Shown: positions 1 to 11,559 of the stretch, in pieces
How the letters are laid out: every line of letters starts with the position of its first letter
How positions within the stretch are numbered: the first letter of the stretch is position 1
Assembly: GCA_038030265.1 (NCBI GenBank)
Contig: CM075937.1
Location: 38,792,198 to 38,856,197, forward strand
Direction: 5' to 3'
DNA length: 64,000 nt
Source: Corythucha ciliata
Taxonomy: Eukaryota; Arthropoda; Insecta; Hemiptera; Tingidae
Position numbers and translations under genes: made by a program
The notes under the pieces: model-generated
Told to the model about the DNA's origin: nothing
Seen by the model: only the letters and a program-made list of their open reading frames with translations
Databases searched by the model: none

Positions 1-1850
1 TAAGATTCAACAGAGTGCCTCTCATACTTATGAGAGCCATTTTGCCATTAAAAGCCCCTGCCTGTGTGAGTTCCTGACGATTAACTATTCGTCTCGACGA
101 TGAAAGGGCCCAAATCGAGAGACTAAATTACAGCAGTTTACCATCTCAGGGGACCAAATTTTATGGTTAAGCTTAAAAGTATAACTTTCTGTGGGGAAAA
201 GTCATCCGTTTTAAATCAGAAAATTCTGGAATAGAAGGCTAAAAACGACAGTTGTTCACCAGAGATTTAGTTTTCGACGTATATAGACCGTTTCTGTGCA
301 AATTCAGTATCTGATGACCATAAATTGACAATTTCCGCAGTTCCCGATCCCTGAATATACCCACACCTGTAAAAAAGCAATGGTGCATCTGACATTGTCT
401 CCAGTGAAGCTGCCGACCCCTAACAAGGGCTGGCTTGCTGGCTACCCCCCTGGCATTCTTGGGCGGCACATATGATTTGATTGACGGGCGGGGGCGAAAT
501 TTCTACAACAGTTTTGACATTTTAAGACCGCTCCCGGCACTGGTGTTTGGAACACGTTCGGAGCAGATTATTGCCATGGGACCAGTCAATAAAATGTAAT
601 CAACTTAATTTTTATTGGCTGGTTCATTTATATGGCAACTCTGCTTCGAACAAGCGAAAATCTTCCAAACACCTTGCGGAAACAGACCCATTATAACTGT
701 TGGGTTTTTTACGAACCGATACCGATTCATGCTCTATTTTAATATAAATAAACATTAACATAAATATAATGTATTTATGAAAAAGTGCTGACCCATACAG
801 CTTCCTTCCGATTGTAGATTATTTCATGTGCACTTGACAGCCGTACAGCGCGGTTGTTTTGGTCGGTGCCGAACAAGCCGTGTCACAGCTCGCCTCAGAC
901 ATAATTGCGAAATAGGATTTTAGCCCAGGCCCATTGGGTTGCGAGACGCACTTGTCTCGTGGGAGTTGTGGGGGAGTGAATGAGGCGCAGTAGGGGATGG
1001 TACGCTCATGACTATACGGCCCATCGTCTTGAACTTGAAAGTGGGATAAGCGCGTTTTAAGAAGGAATAGAAAATGGCGTGCAGGCGCTTGTTACAATTT
1101 TAGAGTGAACATCTTATTCCGGACAGTATTACTTTTATTATTTGTTGTACAACTTCAACAGTGGGTTCTTATTACTAACAGTTTTTGTTTACCATTAGGT
1201 ACTGTCAATCGAAATTTGTCCAATAAACCTCAACTTCGAGCACTACAACATTATTTTTAATTTTTTATTTTCAGTAAATAGTCTGTACATTATTTACAAG
1301 TTGGAAGATTCAGTTTTAATTTCGAAAAATTCAGTATGTTTCTCCATTTCATTTTTACTCACATAATCACCTCTTGGTGCATTCCATTTTTGAGCTTATA
1401 TATTTTTAAGTTTGTTCCGTTTTTTTGATTATTGAAAAACAAGATGTAGGTGATTCAAAAGGTGAGCATTGTCTTGTCCCCACAAATTTTCTGCAATGAA
1501 AAACCCTCCACGTATTCATCTACGAAGCACATCGACTAGAGGAGAATAGATAGATTCTTCATTTTTATTGCTAACATTTTGTTCTAATTTCGAAAGAAAT
1601 TAAATTAGGTAACACTTTTACTGTGTAGTTGAGCACCAGTGCGTTTGGTTTTGAGCACTTTATATCTCATTACGAGATTCAACCTTTCATTTATTTAGAA
1701 AGAAAATGAATGAATGAACTGCGAAGGATTGCCTGTTTAGGAAATGAAACAAATTATTTTAATCACACTATGGCGATTTAACTACTATTATGATAAACTT
1801 AAGATGGGCGTAACTATTTTTTTTTAAAGTAATAGTTTTACAGAAAAGTT
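1..1850. other. Downstream flank of Lcch3, no gene seen
   Basis: No reading frame here resembles a known protein, and no RNA gene or mobile element could be supported. The right end should contain the 3' untranslated region of the minus-strand Lcch3 gene, whose stop codon is at 1851-1853. Confidence 0.5.
1690..1695 (-). promoter_or_regulatory. Candidate poly(A) signal for Lcch3
   Basis: The reverse complement reads AATAAA about 155 bases past the Lcch3 stop codon. A second AATAAA lies at 1564-1569. Either is at a plausible distance, but the hexamer is common in AT-rich DNA. Confidence 0.3.
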
Positions 1851-2151
1851 TTAGAAAATATAGAAAACCCAGTAAATAGAGTTAAACACGAGGAAGGAGA
1901 TGGGGAAAATGACTCGAGAGTATTTATCGATAACGTTGACGTCTTTGATTTTGGGCATGGACGCCTTCAGAACGGACGCTCCTTTTTTAATTGCGTGAAA
2001 CATTCTGGGTCGACCGCCACCGGTGGCCGAACCGCCACCGGCGCGGGTTCGAAGGCGAAGGCCGCTTCTTGAGCCAGGCACCGTGTAGTTGGCCGAGGTT
2101 CGTGACATGCGAAAACTGGGCGGGAACTTGGACGAGTCCTCTAGGCCGGAT
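1851..2151 (-). CDS. Lcch3: Lcch3 terminal coding exon 10 (TM4)
   Basis: The exon encodes the end of the loop ([17 protein letters not shown]), a Gly/Arg-rich stretch, [14 protein letters not shown], and TM4 ([20 protein letters not shown]) followed by TAA. The acceptor is TTTTTTCACAG at 2152-2154. Confidence 0.95.
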
Positions 2152-5100
2152 CTGTGAAAAAATGTAAAGTGAATCGATAAAAAAAAATATTGTTGGGATG
2201 GAGGGGGGCGATACCACAACGACAGCGTGGGAACGGTGAGTACATGCATGAGGTGGAGGGACTGCTTCTTTGAGTAGAACGCAGATGCGCCTTTTGCGAC
2301 ACACAAGTAGTATAGCCTCAAGAACTGACAATACCCTCACAAAGAGACTTTTTATGTCAATAAATTATCGTTAGCGCAAGAGCAATCCAATAAAAAATCT
2401 GGATCTGGGGATAAATTGCAAGTTTCCACTGAATGAATGAGATAAAATTGGCTGTTTTTAGGCTCGATTATTTATAATACAGGAGTGGCTCCTGTCATTT
2501 CATTGTCATTTCAGCGTAAGAGATTTTTTCTACCACCAACCAACCATCTAGTGGCTTTTGCGGGATACTAAAAAACGCAAGACCCGAGCGGTCGTGCGGG
2601 TCGTTCAGTCCACCAGTTTTGTTAATCTATTTACTGTTTAGTTGAAAGACGGCACCTTATAATTGTGAGCTGTGGGACTGGCAAAATTCTTCGAATGACC
2701 TTGAAGTAGGGAAACAGTAATGTGATGAAAGAGTGAAAATGTTATTTCTAATACATTTTGATATCCTTCGGGCTATTCAGTTTTTGCTTGACGGGTCGGG
2801 GGCTCTGTGAAATGACGAATCAGTGAGCCTGTTGCTCTTCCTTTAATTTCATACGTTGAATGTGATTTCACGTGGCTAGCCGTTTGTAAATGTTCAAAGA
2901 GCCCCCCCTCCCACCCACTCGATTTCCCTAAGGAACTATCAATTATTGTGCGCATAAAACTGATTATTCACCTTGAAAATAGCCCATTTTCATAGAGTTA
3001 CCAATGAGGAAGCAACACATTTTCCAAAATCATGCTGTCGTGATAGCTTGGGTACCAAAACTCATGAAAACATGATCCGTTCAAATAAAATCAGGCCCTA
3101 TATATTTTTTATTAATTTTTAAAACTATTGGGTTGCGGGACCCATTTGAAACAGGCTAGATAGACTGATGACGTCATAACAGCAGTCGCATGACCTTCCC
3201 AATAGCTTCCCACAAGTCAAACAATAGGACTTAAGAGAATTGGAATGACAAGAAGGGGAAAAACATGATAACAGCCAAGATGCGGAAGGTTTGGAGGGGT
3301 CACAACCCCTTAACTACGTCAGGAGTCACAGACCGGCCGTTTAAGGTAACAAAACAAATTGGCAAGTTGTATTATTTCGCTATAAATCGAAATCAATCAT
3401 TTACGCACTAATGTTAAATTCCTGGTCACATTTTATCATTTTCTTTCGAAAAAAATGTTTCCAGCGATTTTTATTTTTTATGTTACTTCCTCATTCGAAA
3501 TTTGGTAAGAATCCGGACCCAAAAGTTCAGCAATCCCGATATGCTGTGATGTTATCGTCAGCTTCGGTCAGTTGGGTCAACATTATTTTTCTCCATGAGG
3601 TCAGATTGTATAGTGCGTTCTCGGCTCCTGCGAGAATTGTCCATAGTTCCCAGCATGCTCCTCTCAATATTCACAGGAGAGGGTGTGAAAGTGAGTGGTG
3701 GGATGAGAGCCACGGCGAAACAGCCACTTAGTCGGCCATGCGAAGGTCTAATGTCGTAATACGAGGCTATAGCCCGTCAAAAAGAACATGAACTCGCGGC
3801 CAGCGCTCTCTCATTCGACTACTTGCAACTTATATTTCCTCTGCTTTCATTGCCGAATTGGTTGTTCCACTGTCCACCAAAGATAAGCGTTGCTATCAAG
3901 CCGAAGTTCTATGGAGGGGGTAAGGAATAATAGTTAGAGGGGCTGATCACAGGAGGGCGAGGTCCACGTTTAACTTGACGGGCTGTAGGTAACACCAACG
4001 ATATATAAAAGAACTGGATTGCTCGTCACTGCTGATAAAGAATGGTAATCAGTAAGTTCCCAAGTGGATGAGAGGAGTGGAGTTTCAAAATAAGAACCGT
4101 GTTGCCATAACTACACAAGGTGAGGGACAGGGTGATTGTTTATCAGGGGACGACATGCCCCCTCCAGTCCGCTGTGAGCAACCCAGGTTTATGTATCGTT
4201 GGGTAACACCCATGGCAAACTTTACTATAGCAACAATGCACAGAACGTAAACATAGAGCTTGTGAACAGGGCCTTACACTATACTTTCTCTAGAAACTGC
4301 GCTCGACTATCAATTTACGTAACGCCGGTCTGACAAGCATATTGAAGAAGGTTCAAAAATGAATTATTTAGAATTAATGTAAGTCGCAACTCACGATTTA
4401 GTAGCAGCTAGCTAGAGCCAATGGCGATAAAATTCGCAATAAACACTAATTTTTCCGGCGAGGGAGTTTGTGAAGCCTGACGCCATCCTTCCTTCCCAAG
4501 TGGCAACTAAAAACACATCAATCCTACCTGATTCTGTCAGCCGAAACGTTCGTTTTAGAAACAGGTCACATCAAGACTTGATTGTCATCCTTTTGCAACA
4601 CAATTCGAGCAAATGAAAACTAATCAAAAAATAAAAAACCACTATCTGGAGCAATCAACCACGTTACTATTCACAATTTGTATGGGAAACCTATGACACC
4701 GAAACCTTCAATCTCCCAGGGACTCCTTCACTTAAATCCGCCAGAGCGCGCTCCGGTCCACCTGCCCGCCCCGAATGGACCGCATAGATGAAGTGTTGAA
4801 GTGCGGGAGAGTCCCTTATTTTTATAACCTGCACAAGGTAAAATTCCTAAAAAACAAACTTGTAATCTTTTATTTGCAATCATTCTCGCTGGCTTAATTT
4901 AATTCTGTAAAATCTGTGATATCCGTGCGCATTCATCTTAAGGAATTTTTTAAACTTAAAATTTTGAATCCCAACGGTTCGTCCCACCATGTATAATGAA
5001 ATTATTGAGTTCAGTGAATCACTTCGTTTTTCACGCGTCATGAAGAATATGAACTTTAGTTGATGAAACGGTTTTTGCCTTTCTCCAGTCTTGTACCTAT

Positions 5101-8100
5101 TCGTGGAGTTCCGAGACCCTGATATGAGGCCTAACATCTCTGATATGAAGCATAGATCTAGTGTAGCTTTCCATTAACTTATATTGATTATAAAACTACC
5201 AAGAACTTCGCCAGTCGCTTCCCGCCCGTTGGAAAGGTACTCGGGCGCAGATCCGCGAAGATACGCTGACGTCTGAACAGCAACACTGCATCCGCTCGTG
5301 CTCTGGAGCCGAGTTTCGTCAGTTCAAAGCTCAGTGGGACGAAAGATGAACGATCGAACACGCCTGCGCCTGCTTCGGCCGAATGAACCGAAAAATTCCA
5401 TTCTATTCGAACCTGAAAAATCTTTACACGGCAAAGGACGCGGTTCCTTTAAAATTCTCAATATGAGATCATTTGTCCCTCTTCTGAACTGTCAGGGCGT
5501 GCACGGCCGACCGGAGCGTCGGACGAACGAACGCAGTTTCAGTGGAGCACAGTGGCTAGTATCGCACGAACCACCACCGCCCGGGTCAGCCGCGATTCAT
5601 GCGCTCTTTCTTGAATCGCGGCGTTTGCGAGATACAAAGAGCCACTACCACATGAGCGTATGGGCTGCGAACAAGAATGAACCGTTTGTATTTCCGAAAA
5701 GCGAGTAGGTTTTCCGATTGCCGCTCCAAGGAAATTCGTGCCATTCGTTTTCTAAAGTAACTCTTCTGCTGTACGCAACACATACGTAATTCGAAGTGAA
5801 CTTCGACACCGAGCGTGTTATTACTGAAGAAGATCCATGAAATTTAGCACGCGCTCTGAAAGTTACAATATGTCTTATATTTTCTCTGTTTCTTGAGTCG
5901 TCCAAATACATTTTCAAGAAAACAAAAACGCAAATTTTGATGTAATAATAATCGCCTTGTTTTTTTGAAACTAGGCTAGCTGACATGAATCAGGTTTTAT
6001 CGTTAGATAAAACTAAAAAAAAGTTCACTCACTGACCAGAAAGGGAGGTTTTAATTTTTGAATTTATTTATATTAATGGACATTCATATGATTTTACATA
6101 TATTAGAGCAAGACTCCCTCCATGTTATATTATCTCTATGGTGGTAACCTTTACCATAGCAACGGATACCATAGCATCAATTGCCATGGTAACAGTTACT
6201 ATAGCAACCGTTGCTGTGGTAACTGTTACCATGGCAACATTTGCTATGTGATCAGTTGTCACGTGACGAAAAACTCTGTCGGAACACCTGTCTAGCCATT
6301 TTAAAGACGTTTATTCGTTAAAAAAACTACAGGGTTCCATAAAGACGCATTATGTCAAATTAAGAAAATTCGCTAATTCACGTCTTGTGAACCCCTTTTG
6401 AACGGAAAAAATTAGAGAAAGTTCTGGGATACGGTCGAGTTGAGAAAGCGTACTCATTTGCGTCTAAAATTGGAAGGAAAAGTCAATTCGCAGCTAAAAT
6501 GTACAAATAACGGGTATGGTTGCGTGGGCAGCTGCACACCCTTGTTCATAATGGCCAATTTTAGTTTTATTCAGAGTGATTAAATACTGTCCTTTAATGG
6601 CGTTTTCCATTCACTGCAATACACTCGTATGGTGTAAGTTTTTCCACCCGTCCTCTCTGAATTGAAACATAATGTTTATAGAGAGGACGCTGCACTACAC
6701 TTACGTGTAGTGTGTTGAATAGAAATCGCCATAAAATTTCATATTTAACTAAATTTATCGTTATTACACGACCATATGGTGGACAAATCGGAACTTCTAG
6801 CGCCAACCGGAGCCCTAGAAATTAATCAAGCGGGCAATTAAGTGGACCTTATTTATGTGAGATCGGGTTTGGCCCTCCCAAAAATAAAATATAACGTCAG
6901 CAACTGACATTTGAGCCATGAAGTTAAACAACCTAACCATGTAACCAAACTCCAAAATTATGAGTGGCCAAGTCAGCGAATTTGTTTCTTTGTATCCTTC
7001 AGCGTTTTCTTGATTTTAGCAGGGAATTAGTGATTTTTTTCTTTTTCATAGCCAATTGAATTCCAACATTTTATTTCACGGATTTGGTTGCTATTAAAGT
7101 GCTTGCAGTAGGGACAAATATTTGGTAAATTAATAATTCTCTTCTTTTTCCGTTTTTTTTTTTCGATTAATTATATTAATTAGATGTTCTAGATGCAGTA
7201 ATTTGTCTATCCCTGACGGCAAGCAAGATAACTGATAGGAGAGAATAAATTTAACTTCTTTAAATTATTAGGCTTTGATTATAATTTTAAGAAAATAAGA
7301 AGAAATTAAATGAAGAAACAAAAATTATGCCCAGATATGCGGGACCTGGGGCAGTTGGTGGCCTCCACAGAAATCCCGATCTAAATCATTCAGTAAGAGT
7401 ATTGAAAATTAAAAAGAACAAACCTCGTGGATCCATGTCGATTCCTTATCGAAGGGATGGGCGATAGTCGAACGTCTTGCAGTTCGATTATCTCGTCGGG
7501 CCCACCGCTTGAACTTCCTGGGAATCCATCCGACAGAGTCCCCGGTTTTTGCCCTATAAACAATTAAATAGTTTAACAATACGCTCCCGGGGTATTTCTA
7601 TGGCGAAGGGAGCTTATTATACCCATGCTACTCTTGCGAATTTCTTCCTCCGTGTCCTTAGTCTTTTTAATTTTTTTCTTCGCTCGAGCGCCCCAGTACG
7701 TGTAATTAACAGCGGCATACTCTAAAAGGGCCGCGAATACAAAAACGAAACACATAACCAAATATATATCTATCGCTTTGACGTAGGATATCCGAGGTAA
7801 GGAACTTCTGACACCCGTACTTATGGTAGTCATTGTTAAAACGGTAGTTATTCCTGCAAAAAAAACAACAAATTTTTAGGTTTATTTGTCCTTGAATTTT
7901 GGCGGTGGGAGTGAGTCACCTAAAGCTACTCTGGCACTGGTGGCTTCGTGATTGATCCAGAATGATACCCACGAGAGCATTACTATTAGTATGGAGGGAA
8001 GATACGTTTGAAATACGAAGTAGCCTATGTTTCTTTGAAGTTTAAACGAAAGAGACAACCTTTGGTAGATCCCTGTGGCAAGTTTTTCTTTTCTGGAAAT

Positions 8101-10106
8101 CAAGTAGATGATAATTAGGTACATTTCCGTAACTTTATTGCTGTGTTTTATTTTCTAGTTTTTACCGATCGTTTGTCTCGTAGCCGATTATTGTAAATTG
8201 AGGCAGTTCGGCTTCTTCGACTCCTCGCACAGGCGTTGCTTTCCAGTACATGACGACATCCGTCACTGTGTAACCGTCTGCAAAAACACACACACAACAA
8301 AGATTTACCCATTTTTTTTTTTTTTTTTTTTTGGTTGGGAAAGGAGAGGGATCTTACAGCTTTCAATTTCAACCGTGCAATTTTGAGAGTCTAACGGGTA
8401 GTAGTGAAGATCCATCATACATGCCAACGTTGTTGTGAATCGCATTCCATACGTGATACTACCGTCACCATTAAGCCTGACAAGTTTGTTTCTTTCGGTT
8501 ACGTCATGAAGGAAACTTTTTTCGGTTGTAGGAAAAAAAAACCGCTTGAAACTTGTGTGTTAGAAAGTGGAAGGGGGGGGGGAGTAAATACCTGTTTTTA
8601 TCATTAGCGAAAAAAGTATCGGGCACCCAGATTTTTTCTGCAAAGTCTCCCGAGAGCGTGAGCACTTCATCATCGCGGCTGAACGTTAATCTTTCATCCT
8701 TCCAGTATTGATTCAAGTACATTGTGATCGTGTAGTCCTGGTTAGCAAAAACACGGCATTATTTCATGCTTTTATTTTATTTTAAGGAATGAAAATGAAT
8801 GCGGGGGTAAACTCGTTGGGGAAAGTTTGATCGAAAAAAAAAAAAAAAAATAGTTCATCAGAAATACTGAATAGGGTACGTCATCCGGGTGGAAGAGCAC
8901 TACGTGAAGGGTTGGATTACGAAATAGCGGTGTGGGGGCGGGGGATATTTCATTATTCATCTACTGGATAACCCAAGAACCGATTGAAAAGCTAAAAAAG
9001 TCTGATGCCGTTAAAAAAAACTTTATTCAATTACTGATACCCCCTCCTTCTTTTTATAAGTCCCGAATGTAGTCCTCTCCACTTCGAACATAAGGGGTGA
9101 CATCTGAAATGCTCGCTATCGTGTAGAACTACTTTTTTCTGCTAAATATTGTTTTTTGAACTTCCTAAACCGTCCGGATGAAGTTGACAGGAGATAATTT
9201 AACTGCCGGGCTTTGCCCCTTTTGTCCAATGCAGTCCTCGTCATCACCTCACCTTCCACCTTGCACTGTTTTTCGGCAAAATTAAATCTGTGGGCGCCAT
9301 TTTGTTTTTAAATCACGTTAGAAGGTGGGGGGGGGACATTTATGAGTCTCATGCCCAGACTAGTAATAAAAGCGGTGCTCTTAATTGAAGTGGAGGTATA
9401 GTGTGCACTTCGAGCAATGGCAGTCAGTTGGAGAGGGCAGCGGAATTGTTGTACATTATTAGGTATTTTGGTGAGATCATGGGCAATTTAATTCTTTTTT
9501 ATCTCTTTCCCTTATCACTTATGTCGAAAGGAGGAAAAATCAGTTCAGTTGTCAAGCCGACAATGCCAATAAAGATAATTGAGACTTGACGACGATCTCT
9601 GTCTCGAGTGGCCCTTGTCAAACTTCCGCGAACCTTTAACTCGGATGTTAACACAATTTTCTTCTCGAGAACGAAAAAAATGTTCTGACGTTAATCGATG
9701 AGTTATTATGTGTGTCTCATTTGCTGGAAACTCACCATATTTACTTCGCTGATCGAATCAAAGCTCGCTATAGTCAAATCCATTCCAACCAGCAATGGGT
9801 CACCTATAAAAAAACACACACAAATGATTTTTTGTTTGTTTTTTTTTTTTTCAAGGAAAATCAACAGGAAGTAATAGTTGGCGAAGGATACCTCCAAAAT
9901 TCGGTCTCAATCGAATGTCATAACCGTCGAGAAGGCGCGAAATTGTTTGTGTCACGTTAGCTAAACGATCCATAGTCCCAGAAGGAGGTACGGCGCTTAA
10001 AATTCAATGAGCCGATTTTAAAAACTTCAAAATTAAAGGTGTATTGGCTAAATATTAAAAACCTGTACAGAGCTGGAAGTACGAGGATCAAAATGCAGGG
10101 GATCAT
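1851..10106 (-). CDS. Lcch3: GABA receptor subunit LCCH3 (Cys-loop ligand-gated ion channel), ten coding exons
   Basis: LCCH3 is the insect beta-like subunit of pentameric GABA-gated channels in the plasma membrane of neurons. The exons are 10106-10063, 9995-9892, 9803-9736, 8737-8592, 8515-8358, 8277-8166, 8092-7920, 7853-7623, 7553-7424 and 2151-1851. All introns are GT-AG, every phase agrees, and the total is 1467 nt (488 aa). In order the protein has a hydrophobic signal peptide (about 1-16), an extracellular agonist-binding domain, the Cys-loop (C153 to C167, spacer 13), TM1 (about 234-255), TM2 (about 264-284), TM3 (about 297-317), a basic cytoplasmic loop, and TM4 (about 466-488) ending at the stop. 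The residues before TM2 read TSARVALG, the SAR variant this subunit family carries rather than the PAR of other anionic subunits. From family knowledge, LCCH3 can pair with GRD to form GABA-gated cation channels. The start ATG has an in-frame TGA five codons upstream. The 5' untranslated exon and promoter were not found. Confidence 0.95.
3989..4206. mobile_element. Short inverted-repeat element (MITE-like), copy 1
   Basis: The left end GTAACACCAACGATATATAA and the complement of the right end (GTTACCCAACGATACATAA) form imperfect terminal inverted repeats of about 33 bp that run inward to GATTGCTC and GGTTGCTC. Related copies occur at 25033-25288 and, partly, at 23486-23607. There is no coding capacity and no clear target-site duplication. 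Confidence 0.5.
6135..6268. repeat. 15-bp tandem array of nine X-box-like palindromes
   Basis: Fourteen-base near-palindromes start at 6135, 6150, 6165, 6180, 6195, 6210, 6225, 6240 and 6255, so the period is exactly 15. The best unit, GTTACCATGGCAAC at 6225-6238, matches the known RFX-factor X-box consensus; others include GTTACTATAGCAAC and ATTGCCATGGTAAC. The outer units are more diverged. It may be a chance minisatellite or a regulatory cluster in the Lcch3 intron. Confidence 0.7.
6350..6510. repeat. Degenerate minisatellite units, intron 9
   Basis: Units such as AAGAAAATTCGCTAATTCACG and TTGAGAAAGCGTACTCATTT resemble the ~30-bp minisatellite at 10.9-13.4 kb. Only a few diverged copies are visible. 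Confidence 0.35.
7424..7553 (-). CDS. Lcch3: Lcch3 coding exon 9 (TM3-TM4 loop)
   Basis: The exon encodes the [19 protein letters not shown] segment of the intracellular loop, a patch conserved in this subunit. Acceptor TTATAG and donor AGGTTTGT keep phases 1 and 2. The next exon lies 5.3 kb away. Confidence 0.88.
7623..7853 (-). CDS. Lcch3: Lcch3 coding exon 8 (TM2, TM3, start of cytoplasmic loop)
   Basis: The exon encodes the rest of TM2 ([17 protein letters not shown]), TM3 ([18 protein letters not shown]), and a lysine-rich loop start ([12 protein letters not shown]). I placed the donor at ATGG followed by GTATAA. Translation runs on for a few residues past that point, so the exact 3' end is slightly less sure, but phase supports it. 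Confidence 0.9.
7920..8092 (-). CDS. Lcch3: Lcch3 coding exon 7 (TM1 and start of TM2)
   Basis: The exon encodes [19 protein letters not shown], then TM1 ([19 protein letters not shown]), the short intracellular turn, and the start of TM2 with the SARVALG charge filter. Donor GTGACT splits the codon for G269. Confidence 0.95.
8166..8277 (-). CDS. Lcch3: Lcch3 coding exon 6
   Basis: The exon encodes [20 protein letters not shown] and [15 protein letters not shown], the last extracellular strands before TM1. The acceptor TTTTGCAG is preceded by a long pyrimidine run (poly-T at about 8310-8335 in this intron). The donor is CG followed by GTAAAA. Confidence 0.95.
8358..8515 (-). CDS. Lcch3: Lcch3 coding exon 5 (Cys-loop)
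   Basis: The exon encodes [14 protein letters not shown] and then the signature Cys-loop [15 protein letters not shown], residues 153-167. The acceptor is AAAAAAG and the donor GTAAGA, in phase 1. Confidence 0.95.
8592..8737 (-). CDS. Lcch3: Lcch3 coding exon 4
   Basis: The exon encodes the [17 protein letters not shown] segment and [19 protein letters not shown], both hallmark stretches of the extracellular domain. The loop between them is short (FSRDDEVL). It ends AG before GTATTT in phase 2. Confidence 0.95.
8738..9735 (-). other. Lcch3 intron 3
   Basis: This intron is about 1 kb and AT-rich, with poly-A and poly-G runs. Nothing else is recognised in it. Confidence 0.6.
9736..9803 (-). 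CDS. Lcch3: Lcch3 coding exon 3
   Basis: This 68-nt exon encodes [20 protein letters not shown] then VNM, a first beta-strand region strongly conserved across GABA-A-type subunits. The acceptor is TTTATAG and the donor is ATG followed by GTGAGT, a consensus site. Confidence 0.95.
9892..9995 (-). CDS. Lcch3: Lcch3 coding exon 2 (mature N-terminus)
   Basis: The exon encodes the start of the extracellular domain, including the [20 protein letters not shown] segment with an N-glycosylation sequon (NVT, residues 28-30). It runs from acceptor TTTTAAG to donor GGTATCC and ends in phase 1. Confidence 0.9.
10063..10106 (-). CDS. Lcch3: Lcch3 coding exon 1 (signal peptide)
   Basis: The exon begins at ATG (10106-10104) and encodes [14 protein letters not shown] plus two bases, ending AG before donor GTTTTT. 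It is a short hydrophobic leader. Its choice rests on reading phase and on the in-frame stop just upstream, and is less certain than the later exons. Confidence 0.75.
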
Positions 10107-10775
10107 GTTGACACGGTTGACTCAAGGGTCAGGGCCAGAGGCCCAGGTGATCCGTCACGTCGTCGGGCTCCATTTTCATTTCATGTGTCTAGCTGGAAAC
10201 CCAAAGAGAGATGAATACGTATAAACCAGTCTTAAAATTCTCAGGACATAACAATTTTCACAGCACAAAAATTTTCACAACACAATTTTTAGGTCTCAGA
10301 AGACTTCAAGAAGGCAGGGGGGAACAAAACAGAAAAAGAACAGAAAATGAAAATAAAAATTATCTCTCCATGTCGAAGGCACTGAGAAATTTCATAAGAA
10401 CTTGACCGGAATGTAAAAAAAAACCTGATAAACAACTCATGAAAAAAATATGAGCTACACCCAACGTCAAAAACATAATTTCATGTGGTACGTACGAGGG
10501 TGTAGCCTGCTCGAAACAGTTGGGTGGACGGGTTTTCGAAGTCCACCCAACCATCACCTTTCAGTACTTTTGAAATAAGAACCCCCCCCCCCTGACGTCC
10601 CGTCACATAAATTCCTCTTCAATTCGAACCGAAACTACACTTACTGGGGGGCGGAAAACTCTCTAACGCTCTTTAAATAAAGAACATGAAATTTTAATTG
10701 ATACGTTGTGTTAGACTATGTCTTTTTCTACATCTAAAAAGTAGCCACGTAATTGCCTCATGGAATCGCGAATTA
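10107..10775. other. Upstream flank of Lcch3 coding region
   Basis: This stretch must contain at least part of the Lcch3 5' untranslated region or first intron. I could not identify an untranslated exon or promoter. Short open frames at 10211-10557 look random. Confidence 0.4.
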
Positions 10776-10929
10776 AGGTCTATCCACACACATCAATGCC
10801 GTGAACGGGACGGGCCCCGTCCGTGACACGTCCGATAAGTAAAATATTATTCTCATATGGGAATTAAGAGGCTCGTTCACACCTATCCGGCTCGTGTCGT
10901 TCACGGCACTGATGTGTGTGGATAGACCT
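10776..10929. mobile_element. 154-bp MITE, PIF/Harbinger-like
   Basis: The ends are near-perfect inverted repeats of about 30 bp: AGGTCTATCCACACACATCA on the left, and the same with one mismatch (CAGTGCCGTG against CAATGCCGTG) as the complement of the right. The element is flanked by the trinucleotide TTA on both sides (10773-10775 and 10930-10932), the target duplication typical of PIF/Harbinger elements. It is non-autonomous. Confidence 0.75.
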
Positions 10930-10932
10930 TTA

Positions 10933-11530
10933 GCGTATTTTCAATTCCAGACGTGCACTAGCGCTTTTTCTCAATTTTTCCCGTGAATCCTAATTTACCG
11001 TGAACTAGCGTTTTCTCAATTTTAGCGGCGAATGAGCTCTTTTCTCAATTTAAGCCGTGAATTAAAGAGTTTTTCAATTTACACCGTGAGTATTAGCGCG
11101 TTTTATTAATTTTACCCGCGAATTGGCGGGTTTTCTCAAATTAAACCGCGAGCTAGTGTTTGGCTGAGAAGCGGAAAGCCACGAATTAGCGATCTTATCA
11201 ATTTACGCCGCGAACTATAGCGTGTTTTATTAATTTTACCCGTGAATTTGCGTTTTCCCCTAAATTTACCAATGACTTAGCGTTCTCTCAATTTTAGTCG
11301 CGTAGGAGAGTTTTCTTCAACTTAAACCGCGTATTAATGCTTTTTTTCTTTAATAACCTTGAATTTGGACTTTTTCTATGTATATCGGTGAATGAGCGAT
11401 TCGGTCAATTCAAGCCAAGAATTAGCTATTTTATCAGTTTACTCAGCGAATTAGCGATTTTTCTTCATTTTGCCCGCGAATTGACGTTTTTTAGGCGTCT
11501 AGTAGCTAGTCTCACGATAAAAACGGGTAA
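10933..11530. repeat. Degenerate ~30-bp minisatellite, block 1
   Basis: The unit resembles GAATTAGCGTTTTCTCAATT with a following TTAGCCGC-like tail. Successive TCAATTT-like cores lie at about 11016, 11045, 11074, 11106 and 11135, giving spacings of 29-32. Copies are diverged. Confidence 0.7.
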
Positions 11531-11559
11531 ACTGACTATAATCGCGCCCTTGAAGTGGT

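Larger units (their letters stand above)
2152..7423 (-). other. Lcch3 intron 9, 5.3 kb
   Basis: By far the longest intron of the gene. It holds a small inverted-repeat element (3989-4206), the X-box-like array (6135-6268), and degenerate minisatellite units (about 6350-6510). The CpG-rich stretch at about 5210-5600 carries overlapping open frames on both strands that resemble nothing I know. No conserved exon was seen in the rest. Confidence 0.6.

Noticed and set aside
5298..5986. Open frames on both strands in a CpG-rich part of Lcch3 intron 9
   Set aside because: Overlapping frames on opposite strands, no known domain, and no splice partner.
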